From NCBI RefSeq assembly GCF_900188485.1, contig NZ_FZPH01000001.1, forward strand, positions 310,001 to 374,000: DNA of 64,000 bases, in the 5' to 3' direction. This document shows positions 16,855 through 24,571 of this stretch, piece after piece (the stretch's first letter is position 1; every line of letters starts with the position of its first letter). The position numbers were made by a program, and so were the translations under genes. The notes beneath the pieces were generated by a model that did no database searches, had not been told where the DNA came from, and worked only from the letters and a program-made list of their open reading frames with translations. This DNA comes from Asanoa hainanensis. Lineage in GTDB: Bacteria; Actinomycetota; Actinomycetes; Mycobacteriales; Micromonosporaceae.

Positions 16855-17901
16855 ATGAAAGCGCTTTCAAAGCCGAAGACGGCGACGATCTACGAAGTGG
16901 CCCGGCACGCCGGCGTGTCGATCGCCACCGTCTCGCGCGCCCTGCGGGACTCGGATCTCGTCACCGAGTCGACCCGCGCCCGGGTCCGCGCCGCGGTCGA
17001 AGCGCTCAGCTACACCCCCAACCAGCTCGGCCGGTCGCTGGCCGAAGGGCGGCACGCCGCCAACGGGATCGTCTTCCCCGACCTGACCGGCCCCTACTAC
17101 GCCGAGGTCGTGCTCGGCTACGAGGAGGCCGCCTCCGAGCTCGGGCGCAGCGTGCTGATCCTGGCCACGCACGGCCGGCGCGACGCGGAGGCCGCGGTGC
17201 TCGACCTGGCGGGCCGGGTCGACGGCCTGGCCGTCATGGGCAACACCGTCGGCGACGACACCGTGCGGTCGATCGCCGCCACCGGCGTCCCGCTGGTGCT
17301 GCTGGCCCGCCCGCCGGTCGACGGCGTCGACACGATCCGCACCCGCAACGAGCGCACGGCCGCCGAGCTCGCCGCCCACCTGCTGGCACACGGGCACCGG
17401 CGGATCGTCTTCGTCGGCGACCCCGAGGCCGCGCCCGACATGGCCGGCCGGTACGCAGGCCTCGCGAAGACCATGCGCGCGCACGGCCTGCCCCGGCCGG
17501 ACTGCCGGCCGTGCTCCTACGACGTCGAGGCCGGCGAACGGATCGGCGCCGAGCTGATGGCCGACCCGCCGGACGCCGTGGTCTGCGCCAACGACGAGGT
17601 CGCCCTCGGTGTGCACCTGGCCGCCGAGGCCGCCGGCCGCTCCGTGCCCCACGACCTGGCCGTGACCGGATGGGACGACGTGCTCGCCGCCCGGTTCGCC
17701 GGCCTCACCACCGTCTCGCAACCGATGCGGGAGCTGGGCGCCACCGCGGCGCGCTGGCTCGACGGGCGCATCGCCGAACGTACAGCGGGCCCGGAACGCG
17801 CCACACCCCGGCGCCGGGTCCTTCCCACGCAGCTCGTCGTGCGACGCAGCTGCGGGTCACACCCCGTGGAAACACCGAATCCCCTCGGAGGTACGGCATG
17901 A
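16855..17901 (+). CDS. LacI-family transcriptional regulator of the sugar operon
   Basis: 348 residues from ATG 16855; a GTG two codons earlier (16849) is equally possible and no Shine-Dalgarno is seen, so translation may be leaderless. The N-terminal DNA-binding domain is canonical (TIYEVARHAGVSIATVSRALRD, hinge YTPNQLGRSLA). The C-terminal periplasmic-binding fold shows NGIVFPDLTGPYY and AVTGWDDVLAARFAGLTTVSQP. It is the first gene of a tightly packed operon and overlaps the binding-protein gene by ATGA. The effector is presumably the transported oligosaccharide. Confidence 0.93.
   Translation: MKALSKPKTATIYEVARHAGVSIATVSRALRDSDLVTESTRARVRAAVEALSYTPNQLGRSLAEGRHAANGIVFPDLTGPYYAEVVLGYEEAASELGRSVLILATHGRRDAEAAVLDLAGRVDGLAVMGNTVGDDTVRSIAATGVPLVLLARPPVDGVDTIRTRNERTAAELAAHLLAHGHRRIVFVGDPEAAPDMAGRYAGLAKTMRAHGLPRPDCRPCSYDVEAGERIGAELMADPPDAVVCANDEVALGVHLAAEAAGRSVPHDLAVTGWDDVLAARFAGLTTVSQPMRELGATAARWLDGRIAERTAGPERATPRRRVLPTQLVVRRSCGSHPVETPNPLGGTA
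16856..16869. promoter_or_regulatory. Perfect LacI-type operator overlapping the lacI start codon
   Basis: TGAAAGCGCTTTCA is a perfect 14-bp palindrome of the CG-centred type bound by LacI-family regulators. It begins at the second base of the ATG of the LacI gene, so it covers codons 1-5. Binding would block initiation or early elongation of the whole sugar operon, fitting autoregulation. Confidence 0.8.
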
Positions 17902-19163
17902 GAAGGAGCAGGTTCGCGGCCGTGGCGGCGGTCGCGTTGGCTGCCTCGATGGCGCTGACCGGTTGCGGTCGCGACTCGGGCGGCGGGCAGGACGAGGCCA
18001 AGTCCGTCGCCGACGGCAAGGCCAGTGGCGAGATCACCGTCTGGGCGATGGGCACCGAGGGCGAGAAGCTCGGCGAGTTCGCCAAGGCGTTCACGACCGA
18101 GAACCCGGACGCGAAGGTGACCGTCACCGCGGTGCCGTGGGACGCGGCGCACCAGAAGATCGCCAGCGCGATCGCGGCGAAGCAGACACCGGACGTGTCG
18201 ATGATCGGCACGACCTGGCAGGGCGAGTTCGCCAAGACCAGCGCGCTCGACCCGACCCCGCCGGATCTGATCAAGAAGGACGACTTCTTCCCCGGCGCCT
18301 GGGACACCACGGTCGTCGACGACACCTCGTACGGCGTGCCGTGGTACGTCGAGACCCGCGGCATCTACTACCGCAAGGACCTGGCCGCGGCGGCCGGCTT
18401 CCCGGACGGCCCCAAGACCTGGGACGACCTCAAGGCCATGGCCACCAAGATGAAGGCGGCCGGCGTCCGCGAGGGCTTCCACCTGCAGGGCGCGAAGACC
18501 GGCACCTGGCAGTCGATCATGCCGTTCGGCTGGTCCAACGGCGCCGAGGTGAGCAACGGCGACAACTTCTCCTTCGACACCCCGGAGATGACCGAGGCGC
18601 TCGAGTACTACCAGTCCTTCTTCAAGGAGGGCCTGTCCAACGCGGACCTGCCCGAGGGCGCGCTGGAGCCGGACTTCGTCAGCGGCAAGATCGGCGCGTT
18701 CATCTCCGGCCCGTGGCACATCGGGATCCTGGAGGAGAAGGGCGGCGCGGCCTTCAGCGACAAGTTCGGGATCGCGCAGATGCCGATGAAGAAGTCGGCC
18801 ACCTCGTTCATCGGCGGCAGCAACCTGGCGGTGTTCAAGGACGCCAAGAACCGGGACGCGGGCTGGAAGTTCGTGCAGTGGCTGAGCAAGCCCGAGGTGC
18901 AGGTCAAGTGGTACCAGACGGTGAAGGACCTGCCGTCGGTGCAGTCCGCGTGGGACGACAGCACGCTGTCCGGCGACCCGTACCTGGCGGTGTTCGGCAA
19001 GCAGCTCGAGGACGCCAAGGCGCCGCCGGCCATCTCCACCTGGGAGCAGGTCGCGGCCGCGTTCGACCTCGAGGTCGAGAAGCTGTGCAAGAACCAGGCT
19101 GACGCGGCCACGACGGCCAAGGCGATCCAGCAGAAGGCCTCCGCCATCGGAACCGGGGCCTGA
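17898..19163 (+). CDS. CUT1-type sugar ABC transporter substrate-binding lipoprotein
   Basis: 421 residues from ATG 17898, preceded by CGGAGG 7 nt upstream; a longer open frame exists but lacks a signal peptide. Lipobox LTGC places the lipid on Cys23. The mature part is a family-1 extracellular solute-binding protein: EITVWAMGTEGEKL, the Y-G-V-P-W-Y-V-ETRGIYYRKD motif near residue 145, and GKIGAFISGPWHIGI. It should bind an oligosaccharide. It overlaps lacI by 4 bases and is followed after 1 nt by the first permease. Confidence 0.93.
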   Translation: MRRSRFAAVAAVALAASMALTGCGRDSGGGQDEAKSVADGKASGEITVWAMGTEGEKLGEFAKAFTTENPDAKVTVTAVPWDAAHQKIASAIAAKQTPDVSMIGTTWQGEFAKTSALDPTPPDLIKKDDFFPGAWDTTVVDDTSYGVPWYVETRGIYYRKDLAAAAGFPDGPKTWDDLKAMATKMKAAGVREGFHLQGAKTGTWQSIMPFGWSNGAEVSNGDNFSFDTPEMTEALEYYQSFFKEGLSNADLPEGALEPDFVSGKIGAFISGPWHIGILEEKGGAAFSDKFGIAQMPMKKSATSFIGGSNLAVFKDAKNRDAGWKFVQWLSKPEVQVKWYQTVKDLPSVQSAWDDSTLSGDPYLAVFGKQLEDAKAPPAISTWEQVAAAFDLEVEKLCKNQADAATTAKAIQQKASAIGTGA

Positions 19164-19164
19164 G

Positions 19165-20124
19165 ATGACCAGCGCCCCCGCGGCGACGGCGCCGGCAGGG
19201 TCGGTCGGGACCACTCCCGACCGGCCGACCGGGTCGATCCGGCGGCGCCAGCGCCTGCGGCGGGCGCTGACCGGCTGGGCCTTCTCCGCGCCGTACACCG
19301 TGCTGTTCCTGGTCTTCATGGCCGTGCCGGTGGTCGTCTCGCTGGTCATGAGCTTCACCGACCTGCGCTCGACCGACCTGCGCAACCCGTTCGCGGTCAA
19401 CTTCGTGGGCCTCGACAACTACACGCGGCTGTTCTCCGACGACCTGTTCCTGCGGTCCTCGGTCAACACGCTGGTGTTCGTGGTGATCGGCGTGCCGCTG
19501 ACCATCGTGCTCGCGCTGGCCGCCGCGACGGCGCTCAACTCGGGCCTGCTGCGCTTCCGGGCGCTGTTCCGGGTCGGCTTCTACCTGCCGGTGGTGACCA
19601 GCATCGTGGCCGTCGCGGTGGTCTGGCGGTTCCTGCTCGACCCCGAGGTCGGCCTGGTCAACAACCTGCTGCGGGTGGTCGGCATCGACGGTCCGGCCTG
19701 GCTGTTCGACACCAAGCTGGCGCTGCCCTCGCTGATCCTGATGGCCGCCTGGCGCAACTTCGGCTTCCTCATGGTGATCTTCCTGGCCGGCCTGCAGGCC
19801 ATCCCGGGCGACCTCTACGAGGCGGCGACCCTCGACGGCGCGACCCGGTGGCAGCAGTTCCGCAACGTCACGCTGCCCCTGCTGCGCCCGACCCTGCTGT
19901 TCGGTGGCGTGGTCACCGGCATCGGCTATCTCCAGTTCTTCGAGGAGCCGTTCGTGATGACGCAGGGCGGCCCGCTCTCGTCGACGCTGTCGGTGTCGTA
20001 CCACATCTACAACCAGTTCGGCTTCGGCAACTACGGCTACGCGGCCGCGGCGTCGTACGTGCTCTTCGTGGCGATCGTCGCGCTGTCGGTCATCCAGTTC
20101 CGCTTCCTGGGAGACCGCAAATGA
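19165..20124 (+). CDS. Sugar ABC transporter permease (MalF type)
   Basis: 319 residues with six hydrophobic segments after a 40-residue cytoplasmic N terminus. The EAA-type ATPase-contact loop reads YEAATLDGATRWQQFRNVTLPLLRPT near residue 220. It pairs with the downstream MalG-type subunit to form the channel. No ATPase gene is present; a shared MsiK-type ATPase encoded elsewhere is usual for CUT1 systems in actinomycetes. Confidence 0.93.
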   Translation: MTSAPAATAPAGSVGTTPDRPTGSIRRRQRLRRALTGWAFSAPYTVLFLVFMAVPVVVSLVMSFTDLRSTDLRNPFAVNFVGLDNYTRLFSDDLFLRSSVNTLVFVVIGVPLTIVLALAAATALNSGLLRFRALFRVGFYLPVVTSIVAVAVVWRFLLDPEVGLVNNLLRVVGIDGPAWLFDTKLALPSLILMAAWRNFGFLMVIFLAGLQAIPGDLYEAATLDGATRWQQFRNVTLPLLRPTLLFGGVVTGIGYLQFFEEPFVMTQGGPLSSTLSVSYHIYNQFGFGNYGYAAAASYVLFVAIVALSVIQFRFLGDRK

Positions 20125-20960
20125 GCGCCCAGGTGCGGCAGCGGGACCGGGTCGCCAAGGCGGTGCTCTACGCGATCCTGACCGTCGGGCTGGTCGTGGT
20201 CGTCGGACCGTTCGTGTGGATGGCGCTCTCGTCGCTCAAGCCCGAGGGCGAGATCCGCTCCGTGCCGCCGACCTGGCTGCCGGAGCACTGGACGCTGGAC
20301 AACTTCCGCGACCTGTTCTCCCGGCTCGACTTCCCGCTGTTCTTCTTCAACTCGGCCTTCGTCGCCGTCGCGGTGACGCTGGGCAACCTGCTGTTCTGCT
20401 CGCTGGTCGGCTACGCGCTGGCCAAGCTGCGCTACCCCGGCAAGAAGGTGCTGTTCCTGGCCGTGCTCGGCATGCTGATGGTGCCCGGCATGGTGACCTT
20501 CGTGCCGCAGTTCGTGCTGGTCAGCAACATGGGCCTGACCAACTCGTACGCCGGCCTGATCCTGCCGTTCCTGGTCGGCCCGTTCGGCGTGTTCCTGATG
20601 CGCCAGTTCCTCCAGTCGATCCCCGACGACCTGATCGAGGCCGCCCGGGTCGACGGCGCCGGCGAGTTCCGGATCTTCTTCCGGGTCGTGCTGCCGCTGT
20701 GCCGGCCGGCGCTCGCCACGCTCGGGATCCTCACGTTCCTCGCGTCCTGGAACAACTTCCTCTGGCCCCTCGTGGTCGCCAGCACGGAGGACAAGTACAC
20801 GCTGCCGGTCGCCCTGGCGCTCTACAGCATCGGGCAGAACCGCACCGACTTCGGCCTGCTGCTGGCCGGCGCCGTGGTGGTCGTCGTGCCGGTGCTCATC
20901 GTGTTCCTGCTCCTCCAGCGGCACTTCATGCGCGGTATCGCGACCACCGGACTCAAGTAA
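20121..20960 (+). CDS. Sugar ABC transporter permease (MalG type)
   Basis: 279 residues from ATG 20121, overlapping the previous gene by ATGA. Six hydrophobic segments and the EAA loop IEAARVDGAGEFRIFFRVVLPLCRPA near residue 175 identify a BPD-type inner-membrane subunit. The usual MalG features are present (VWMALSSLKPEGEI at the N terminus; SWNNFLWPLVVA near residue 215). It forms the translocation pathway with the preceding permease. Confidence 0.93.
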   Translation: MSAQVRQRDRVAKAVLYAILTVGLVVVVGPFVWMALSSLKPEGEIRSVPPTWLPEHWTLDNFRDLFSRLDFPLFFFNSAFVAVAVTLGNLLFCSLVGYALAKLRYPGKKVLFLAVLGMLMVPGMVTFVPQFVLVSNMGLTNSYAGLILPFLVGPFGVFLMRQFLQSIPDDLIEAARVDGAGEFRIFFRVVLPLCRPALATLGILTFLASWNNFLWPLVVASTEDKYTLPVALALYSIGQNRTDFGLLLAGAVVVVVPVLIVFLLLQRHFMRGIATTGLK

Positions 20961-20968
20961 GGAGACTC

Positions 20969-22507
20969 ATGCGACGCATCCTCGCCCCGATCGTCGCGCT
21001 GGCGCTGGTGTTGGTGAGCGGCTCAGCCGCTATTGCCGCACCTGACGCTCGCGGCGCTGACCGCACGCTGACCGCCTATGCGAAGGACACCTGGCGGTCG
21101 TTGGTCGCCATGACCGACCCCCGCACCGGGCTGGTCGCCGACAACATCAACGGTGACCTGAAGACGCCGTCGGCCTATACCTCGCCGACCAACATCGGCG
21201 GTTACATGTGGTCGGCGGTGGTGGCCCGCGAGCTGGGCTTCATCTCGCGCAAGGAAGCCCGGGACCGGATCTCGAAGACGTTGGACACCCTCGCTCGGCT
21301 CGACCACCACGAGCCGTCGGGCATGTACTACAACTGGTACGACCCCAAGGACGGCTCCGTCGTGCGGGTGTGGCCCGAGGACGGCAACACGGTCTACCCG
21401 TTCATGTCCAGCGTGGACAACGGCTGGCTCGCGGCGTCGCTACGCGTGGCCAAGGGTGCGGTGCCGGAGCTTCGCGGCAAGGCGGACTCGATTTTGTCCA
21501 AGATGGACTTCGGGTTCTACTACAACCCGGCCGCCACGACGCCGTTCGGTGCGAGCGGGCTGATCGCGGGTGGCTGCTGGGACGAGGCGCCGCCCGGTTG
21601 TTCACAGCAGCGGGACGGTGTCTGGTTCACCTGCAACCACTACGACATCACGGTGACCGAGCCGCGGATCGCCACGTACCTCGGCATCGGCGCGGGCCAG
21701 ATCCCGGCCGAGGCGTACTACAACACCATGCGCACGCTGCCGGCCACCTGCGACTGGAACTGGCACGAGATGCAGCCGGTCGGCTTCAACACCACCTACC
21801 AGGGCGTGCCCGTGTACGAGGGCGCGTACGAGTATCGCGGCATCCGGTTCGTGCCGAGCTGGGGCGGCGACATGTTCGAGGCGCTGATGCCGGACCTGTT
21901 CGTCCCCGAGGAGCGCTGGGCGCCGAACAGCTGGGGCCGCAACCACCGCGCGACGGTGGCCGGCCAGATCGAGCACGGCATGAACGACGCCGGGTACGGC
22001 TACTGGGGCTTCTCCCCCGCCAGCGACCCGAGCGGCGGCTACGCGGTCTGGGGCGTGGACGCGATGGGCATGGACACCGACGGCTATCCGTCGGACGTGG
22101 AGAAGTCGAAGTACGACGCCGGCTTCGGTGACTGCCGCCCGGCCGGTCCGGCGCCCGACTACGGCGACGGCGTGGTGACACCGCACGCGGCGTTCCTGGC
22201 CCTGCCGTACGCCAAGGGTCCGGTGGTCTCGAACCTGGCTGGTCTCAAGCGCAACTTCGACGCGTACGGTCCGGGCGGGTTCTACGACGCGATCGCGGTC
22301 GGCAGTGGGAAGGTCGCCAAGCGCTACCTGTCGCTGGACCAGGCGATGATCATGGGTGCGCTCGGCAACGAGCTGTCCAACGACCTGATCCGGCGCTCGT
22401 TCGTCGACAAGCGGTTCGAGCAGCGGATCCGGCCGCTGATCGGGCAGGAGACGTTCAACATCCCGGCCGACCAGGCCCTGCCGCAGCTGCGTGGTGCGGG
22501 CGCATGA
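20969..22507 (+). CDS. Secreted glycoside hydrolase of the Glycoamylase/GH144 type (candidate endo-beta-1,2-glucanase)
   Basis: 512 residues from ATG 20969 with GGAG 5 nt upstream. A Sec signal peptide covers about residues 1-25 (charged RR, hydrophobic core, AIAAP). The mature protein matches the PF10091-type (alpha/alpha)6 enzyme: T-D-P-x-T-G-L-V-x-D near residue 45, TSPTNIGGYMWS, SGMYYNWYD, FMSSVDNGWLAASL, then SWGGDMFEALMPDLFVPE and YGYWGFSPASDPSGGY. Known GH144 members are endo-beta-1,2-glucanases, so a beta-1,2-glucan is a reasonable but unproven substrate. It follows the ABC transporter genes after 8 nt. Confidence 0.8.
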   Translation: MRRILAPIVALALVLVSGSAAIAAPDARGADRTLTAYAKDTWRSLVAMTDPRTGLVADNINGDLKTPSAYTSPTNIGGYMWSAVVARELGFISRKEARDRISKTLDTLARLDHHEPSGMYYNWYDPKDGSVVRVWPEDGNTVYPFMSSVDNGWLAASLRVAKGAVPELRGKADSILSKMDFGFYYNPAATTPFGASGLIAGGCWDEAPPGCSQQRDGVWFTCNHYDITVTEPRIATYLGIGAGQIPAEAYYNTMRTLPATCDWNWHEMQPVGFNTTYQGVPVYEGAYEYRGIRFVPSWGGDMFEALMPDLFVPEERWAPNSWGRNHRATVAGQIEHGMNDAGYGYWGFSPASDPSGGYAVWGVDAMGMDTDGYPSDVEKSKYDAGFGDCRPAGPAPDYGDGVVTPHAAFLALPYAKGPVVSNLAGLKRNFDAYGPGGFYDAIAVGSGKVAKRYLSLDQAMIMGALGNELSNDLIRRSFVDKRFEQRIRPLIGQETFNIPADQALPQLRGAGA

Positions 22508-24348
22508 CGGTCGGCGACATCGCCGCGCAGGCGCGGGCACAGTGGGTCGCGATGATGGGCAGCGGCGGGGCGCAGGATCGCGCTCCCGGCGAGCCCGACG
22601 CGGCCGACCTGCCCGCGCCGGCGGGGCTCACCGCGGTCACCGGCCGCGGCCAGGTCACCTTGAGCTGGGAACCGGTCGAGGGCGCCATCGGGTACGCCGT
22701 GCATCGCGCCTCCGCGTCCACGGGTCCGTTCACGGTCGTGGACCACGGCGGCGGTGACGTCCTCGCCGTGCCGCACGGGCCGTATGCGGACACGACCGTG
22801 GAGCCGGAGCGCGAGTACTGGTATGCGGTGGCGCCGCTGGCCACCGTGACCGCGATGGGTCCTTTGTGCACGCCGGTGCGGGGTGCGGCGCTCGGGCCGG
22901 ACTCGGAGGTCGCGCCGTTGGCGCTGCGGGTCGAGGCCTCCTCCGACGCCGGCCCGCTGGAACGGCCGTGGCGGTTCATGGTCGGCTCCGAGCACCTGTC
23001 CCATCTGCTGTCCACCGACCGCACCGGCGGCCGGGAGATCGGGGCCGAGCTGCGCGACGCGCTGGCCCGGGTGCACTCCGAGCTCGGCGTGGAGACGGTG
23101 CGGGCGCACGGCATCCTGGACGACGACCTCGGCGTCTACCGCGAGGTCGATGGTGCGCCGGTGTACGACTTCTCCGGGATCGACCAGGTCTACGACACCG
23201 TGCTGGCGTTGGGGATGCGGCCGATCGTCGAGCTGGGCTTCATGCCCCGGGACCTGGCGAGCGACCCGGCGCGCACGGTCTTCACGTACCGCGGGATCAT
23301 TTCGCCGCCGAAGGACTGGGACCGCTGGGCGGACCTGGTCGCTTCCCTGGTGCGGCACCTCGTCGACCGCTACGGCCTCGACGAGGTGCGCGACAACTGG
23401 GCGTTCGAGGTGTGGAACGAGGCCAACCTGTCGGTGTTCTGGTCGGGCACGCCGGCCGAGTACTGGCGGCTCTACGAGCTGGCCGCCCGCGCGGTCAAGT
23501 CCGTCGACCCGGGCCTGCGGGTCGGCGGGCCGGCGACGGCCGCGGTCGGTTGGGTCGACCGGCAGCTCGAGGTCGACGCGCCGGTAGACTTCGTGTCCAC
23601 GCACATCTACGGCAGCCCGCCGCTGGACCTGCGGGCCATCACCGCGGACCGGCCGCTGTGGTGGACCGAGTGGGGCGTCACCGCGACCCACGGCAACGAG
23701 ATCAACGACACGGTCTTCGCGGCCACGTTCCTGCTGCGCGGCATGCGCTCGGCGGCGGGCCGGATCGAGTCGCTGGCGCCGTGGGTGGCCTCGGACCACT
23801 TCGAGGAGCTGGGCCGCCCGCCCCGCTTCCTGCACGGTGGTTTCGGGCTGCTGACCGTCGGCAACCTGGCCAAACCGAAGTTCTGGGCGCTGTGGCTGGC
23901 CCAACGCCTCGGCGACACTGCGGTCCCGGCTCGGCTGTCGGGCGACGGTGCCGACAGCCTGGTCGAGACCTGGACCGCCCGCGACGCTTCCGGCGGGGTG
24001 GGCGCCCTGGTCTGGAACGGCACGCTGGACCACGCGAAGCGCGACGGCGACAAGGCCCTGGACCGCGCGGTGACGATCCGCTTCGAGGGCCTGACCGGCA
24101 CCCGCTACGAGCTGCGCCAGTGGCGGATCGACGCCGACCACGGCAACGTGGCGGCCCGCTGGCAGTCGATGGACGGCGGCGACTGGCCGTCCGACGAGCA
24201 ATGGGCCGCACTGGCCGCGGAGGACACACTGCCAGAGACGGTGTCCATCGTGGAGGCCGAGGGCGGCGTGGTCGAGCTGACGGTGGACCTACCGAACCCG
24301 TCGATCGCCTTCGTAGAACTAACACCCGAAGGAAGGGACCCTTCTTAA
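22504..24348 (+). CDS. GH39-family glycosidase with N-terminal fibronectin-III domain, no signal peptide
   Basis: 614 residues, overlapping the glucanase gene by ATGA. A fibronectin type III domain (about 36-125, LPAPAGLTAVTGRGQVTLSW) precedes a (beta/alpha)8 domain of the GH39 type. The acid/base Glu306 lies in EVWNEAN and the probable nucleophile Glu389 in WWTEWG. GH39 contains beta-xylosidases, beta-glucosidases and iduronidases. There is no export signal, so it probably cleaves imported oligosaccharides in the cytoplasm; an FnIII domain in such an enzyme is unusual. The last residues and stop codon lie in a short repeat (24332-24350). Confidence 0.85.
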   Translation: MTVGDIAAQARAQWVAMMGSGGAQDRAPGEPDAADLPAPAGLTAVTGRGQVTLSWEPVEGAIGYAVHRASASTGPFTVVDHGGGDVLAVPHGPYADTTVEPEREYWYAVAPLATVTAMGPLCTPVRGAALGPDSEVAPLALRVEASSDAGPLERPWRFMVGSEHLSHLLSTDRTGGREIGAELRDALARVHSELGVETVRAHGILDDDLGVYREVDGAPVYDFSGIDQVYDTVLALGMRPIVELGFMPRDLASDPARTVFTYRGIISPPKDWDRWADLVASLVRHLVDRYGLDEVRDNWAFEVWNEANLSVFWSGTPAEYWRLYELAARAVKSVDPGLRVGGPATAAVGWVDRQLEVDAPVDFVSTHIYGSPPLDLRAITADRPLWWTEWGVTATHGNEINDTVFAATFLLRGMRSAAGRIESLAPWVASDHFEELGRPPRFLHGGFGLLTVGNLAKPKFWALWLAQRLGDTAVPARLSGDGADSLVETWTARDASGGVGALVWNGTLDHAKRDGDKALDRAVTIRFEGLTGTRYELRQWRIDADHGNVAARWQSMDGGDWPSDEQWAALAAEDTLPETVSIVEAEGGVVELTVDLPNPSIAFVELTPEGRDPS

Positions 24349-24382
24349 CGTTTTCCGGATATGAAGGGACCCCTTGTTAACG
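24332..24382. repeat. Two copies of a short palindromic repeat at the operon end
   Basis: GAAGGGACCCTTCTTAACG (24332-24350) and GAAGGGACCCCTTGTTAACG (24363-24382) differ at few positions. Each has a palindromic AAGGG-AC-CCTT core followed by TTAACG. The first copy encodes the C-terminal residues and stop codon of the GH39 gene. Similar short palindromic intergenic repeats are common in Micromonosporaceae as I recall, but I could not check copy number. Confidence 0.6.
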
Positions 24383-24387
24383 CTCCA

Positions 24388-24415
24388 GGGCGCGGGCTCG
24401 GTCGAGCCCGCGCCC
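24388..24415. terminator. Strong hairpin terminator after the sugar operon
   Basis: A perfect 12-bp stem (GGGCGCGGGCTC at 24388-24399 with its complement at 24404-24415) and a GGTC tetraloop, 40 bp after the GH39 stop codon. No T run follows. It also faces the end of the minus-strand remnant at 24423-24558. Confidence 0.75.
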
Positions 24416-24422
24416 TCAGCGT

Positions 24423-24558
24423 GGACGCGGCCTGCGGCCGCGTTGACGGCGGAGACCAGGTGCAGGTAGGTCGTGCCCGCGACCCGCGCCAGAACGATGT
24501 CGCCGACCTCGACCTTCGCCGCTCCCATCGCCGCACAGCATCCCCCGCCTGCCGACAC
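24423..24558 (-). pseudogene. Remnant of a small S24/S26-peptidase-like protein gene
   Basis: On the minus strand the codons for KVEVGDIVLARVAGTTYLHL and SAVNAAAGRV look like the central piece of small S24/S26-type peptidase-fold proteins (VGDIV...V..T.YLHLV.A). Downstream the frame runs into the terminator hairpin and the palindromic repeats instead of the expected C-terminal part, so the gene seems truncated by the repeat/terminator region. It could also be a short intact gene of unknown function; similarity was judged by eye. Confidence 0.35.
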
Positions 24559-24571
24559 CGCGCGAGCGGGT

